From: Chloroflexota bacterium
Lineage (GTDB): Bacteria; Chloroflexota; Dehalococcoidia; Lucifugimonadales; Australimonadaceae
Direction of reading: 5' to 3'
NCBI GenBank assembly: GCA_022561985.1
Contig: JADFQE010000009.1
Coordinates: 1-41,144, forward strand
DNA length: 41,144 bases
Shown piece after piece: positions 40,843 through 41,144 of this stretch; position 1 is the first letter of the stretch; every line of letters begins with the position of its first letter. The position numbers and the translations under genes are program-made. The notes under the pieces are model-generated. The model saw nothing but the letters and a program-made list of their open reading frames with translations. It ran no database searches and was not told the DNA's origin.

Positions 40843-40941
40843 TCAGCCACCATCCTATGCAACGGCTCCGGCAGGTGTCAAGGCGATGAGCGACCGCGGA
40901 GCGCACCACGGCCTGGCTCCGGCCGGTGACCAGCGGCCGGC

Positions 40942-41144
40942 TTACGACCCGCGGCCGCGCAGGACGAAGAACGCCGCAGCGCCTCCGCCGATCAGGACCA
41001 CGGCGCCGATGATGATGAAGATGAGCGCGCCGCCACCACCCGGCTCCTGGGGCGGGGTGGGCGTGACCGTCGGCACGACCCCGGGCGTCGGCGCCGGCGT
41101 CGGCGTCGCGGTCGCGGTTGGCTCGGGCGCCGTGGTTGGCGTCG
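40942..41144 (-). CDS. C-terminal end of a Thr/Pro-rich membrane-anchored protein
   Basis: The gene continues past the right edge. The visible 66 codons encode a Thr/Pro-rich stalk (PTATATPTPAPTPG, PTVTPTPPQEPGGGG), then one hydrophobic helix (ALIFIIIGAVVLIGGGAAAFF) and a short basic tail VLRGRGS before TAA at 40942-40944. This is a C-terminal anchor typical of surface-exposed proteins, with the main domain outside the cell. The function lies in the missing part. Confidence 0.75.
   Translation of the reverse strand, partial: TPTTAPEPTATATPTPAPTPGVVPTVTPTPPQEPGGGGALIFIIIGAVVLIGGGAAAFFVLRGRGS

Overview
The window is high-GC bacterial DNA with two textures. Bases 1 to about 9.7 kb are visibly lower in GC (one line I counted near 5.5 kb is 50%, the permease near 7.1 kb about 60%). 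They carry cupins, an ABC transporter, a broken gene and a defence-gene remnant. From the tRNA-Pro cluster onward GC is mostly 63-70% and housekeeping genes appear. Long Thr/Pro-rich lipoprotein linkers, many cupin and Rieske genes, CheX, F420-type and Fbp-like transport genes suggest an uncultured Chloroflexota (SAR202/Dehalococcoidia-like) genome; this taxonomic guess is inference only.

Region 1 (1-9.7 kb): the end of a class III aminotransferase, then minus-strand genes: a permease (6679-8502), two duplicated pairs of two-domain cupins (5504-6181 with 4749-5462, and 1838-2533 with 1135-1827), a small cupin, and a substrate-binding lipoprotein gene interrupted by an in-frame TAA. An AbiJ-like C-terminal remnant and a patchwork of tRNA-Pro fragments end the region, which looks like an island edge.

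Region 2 (9.9-25.6 kb): moaB/mogA-type gene, trmD, a metallo-beta-lactamase-fold protein, a deazaflavin-type oxidoreductase, an acyl-ACP desaturase-like gene, cyclopropane fatty acid synthase, class I ribonucleotide reductase (nrdA and nrdB with putative NrdR boxes), CheX, and a protein with a FliM-like N-terminal peptide plus a zinc ribbon. Two genes here are hidden from simple ORF calling because an in-frame TGA lies exactly at the catalytic cysteine position: a Bcp/AhpC-type peroxiredoxin (10647-11114) and an OsmC-family peroxidase (17416-17937). In both, a hairpin starts the right distance after TGA to act as a bacterial SECIS. I read both as selenoproteins; this is the most striking result.

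Region 3 (25.7-41.1 kb): pterin carbinolamine dehydratase, an FMN-binding oxidase-like protein and a bicupin on plus; then a minus-strand operon-like run: Rieske oxygenase, bicupin, permease, substrate-binding lipoprotein, cupredoxin-like lipoprotein. Divergent from it is a plus run: thiolase-like protein, DUF35 zinc-ribbon partner, class II aldolase, second Rieske oxygenase. A Rieske ferredoxin, an Asp/Glu racemase-superfamily protein, and tRNAs for Leu, Gly and Phe follow. Together this looks like uptake of an unknown organic substrate, cupin-assisted handling, ring or C-H oxidation by Rieske oxygenases, then CoA-linked C-C cleavage. Neither transporter locus contains an ATPase gene. The substrate cannot be read from the sequence.
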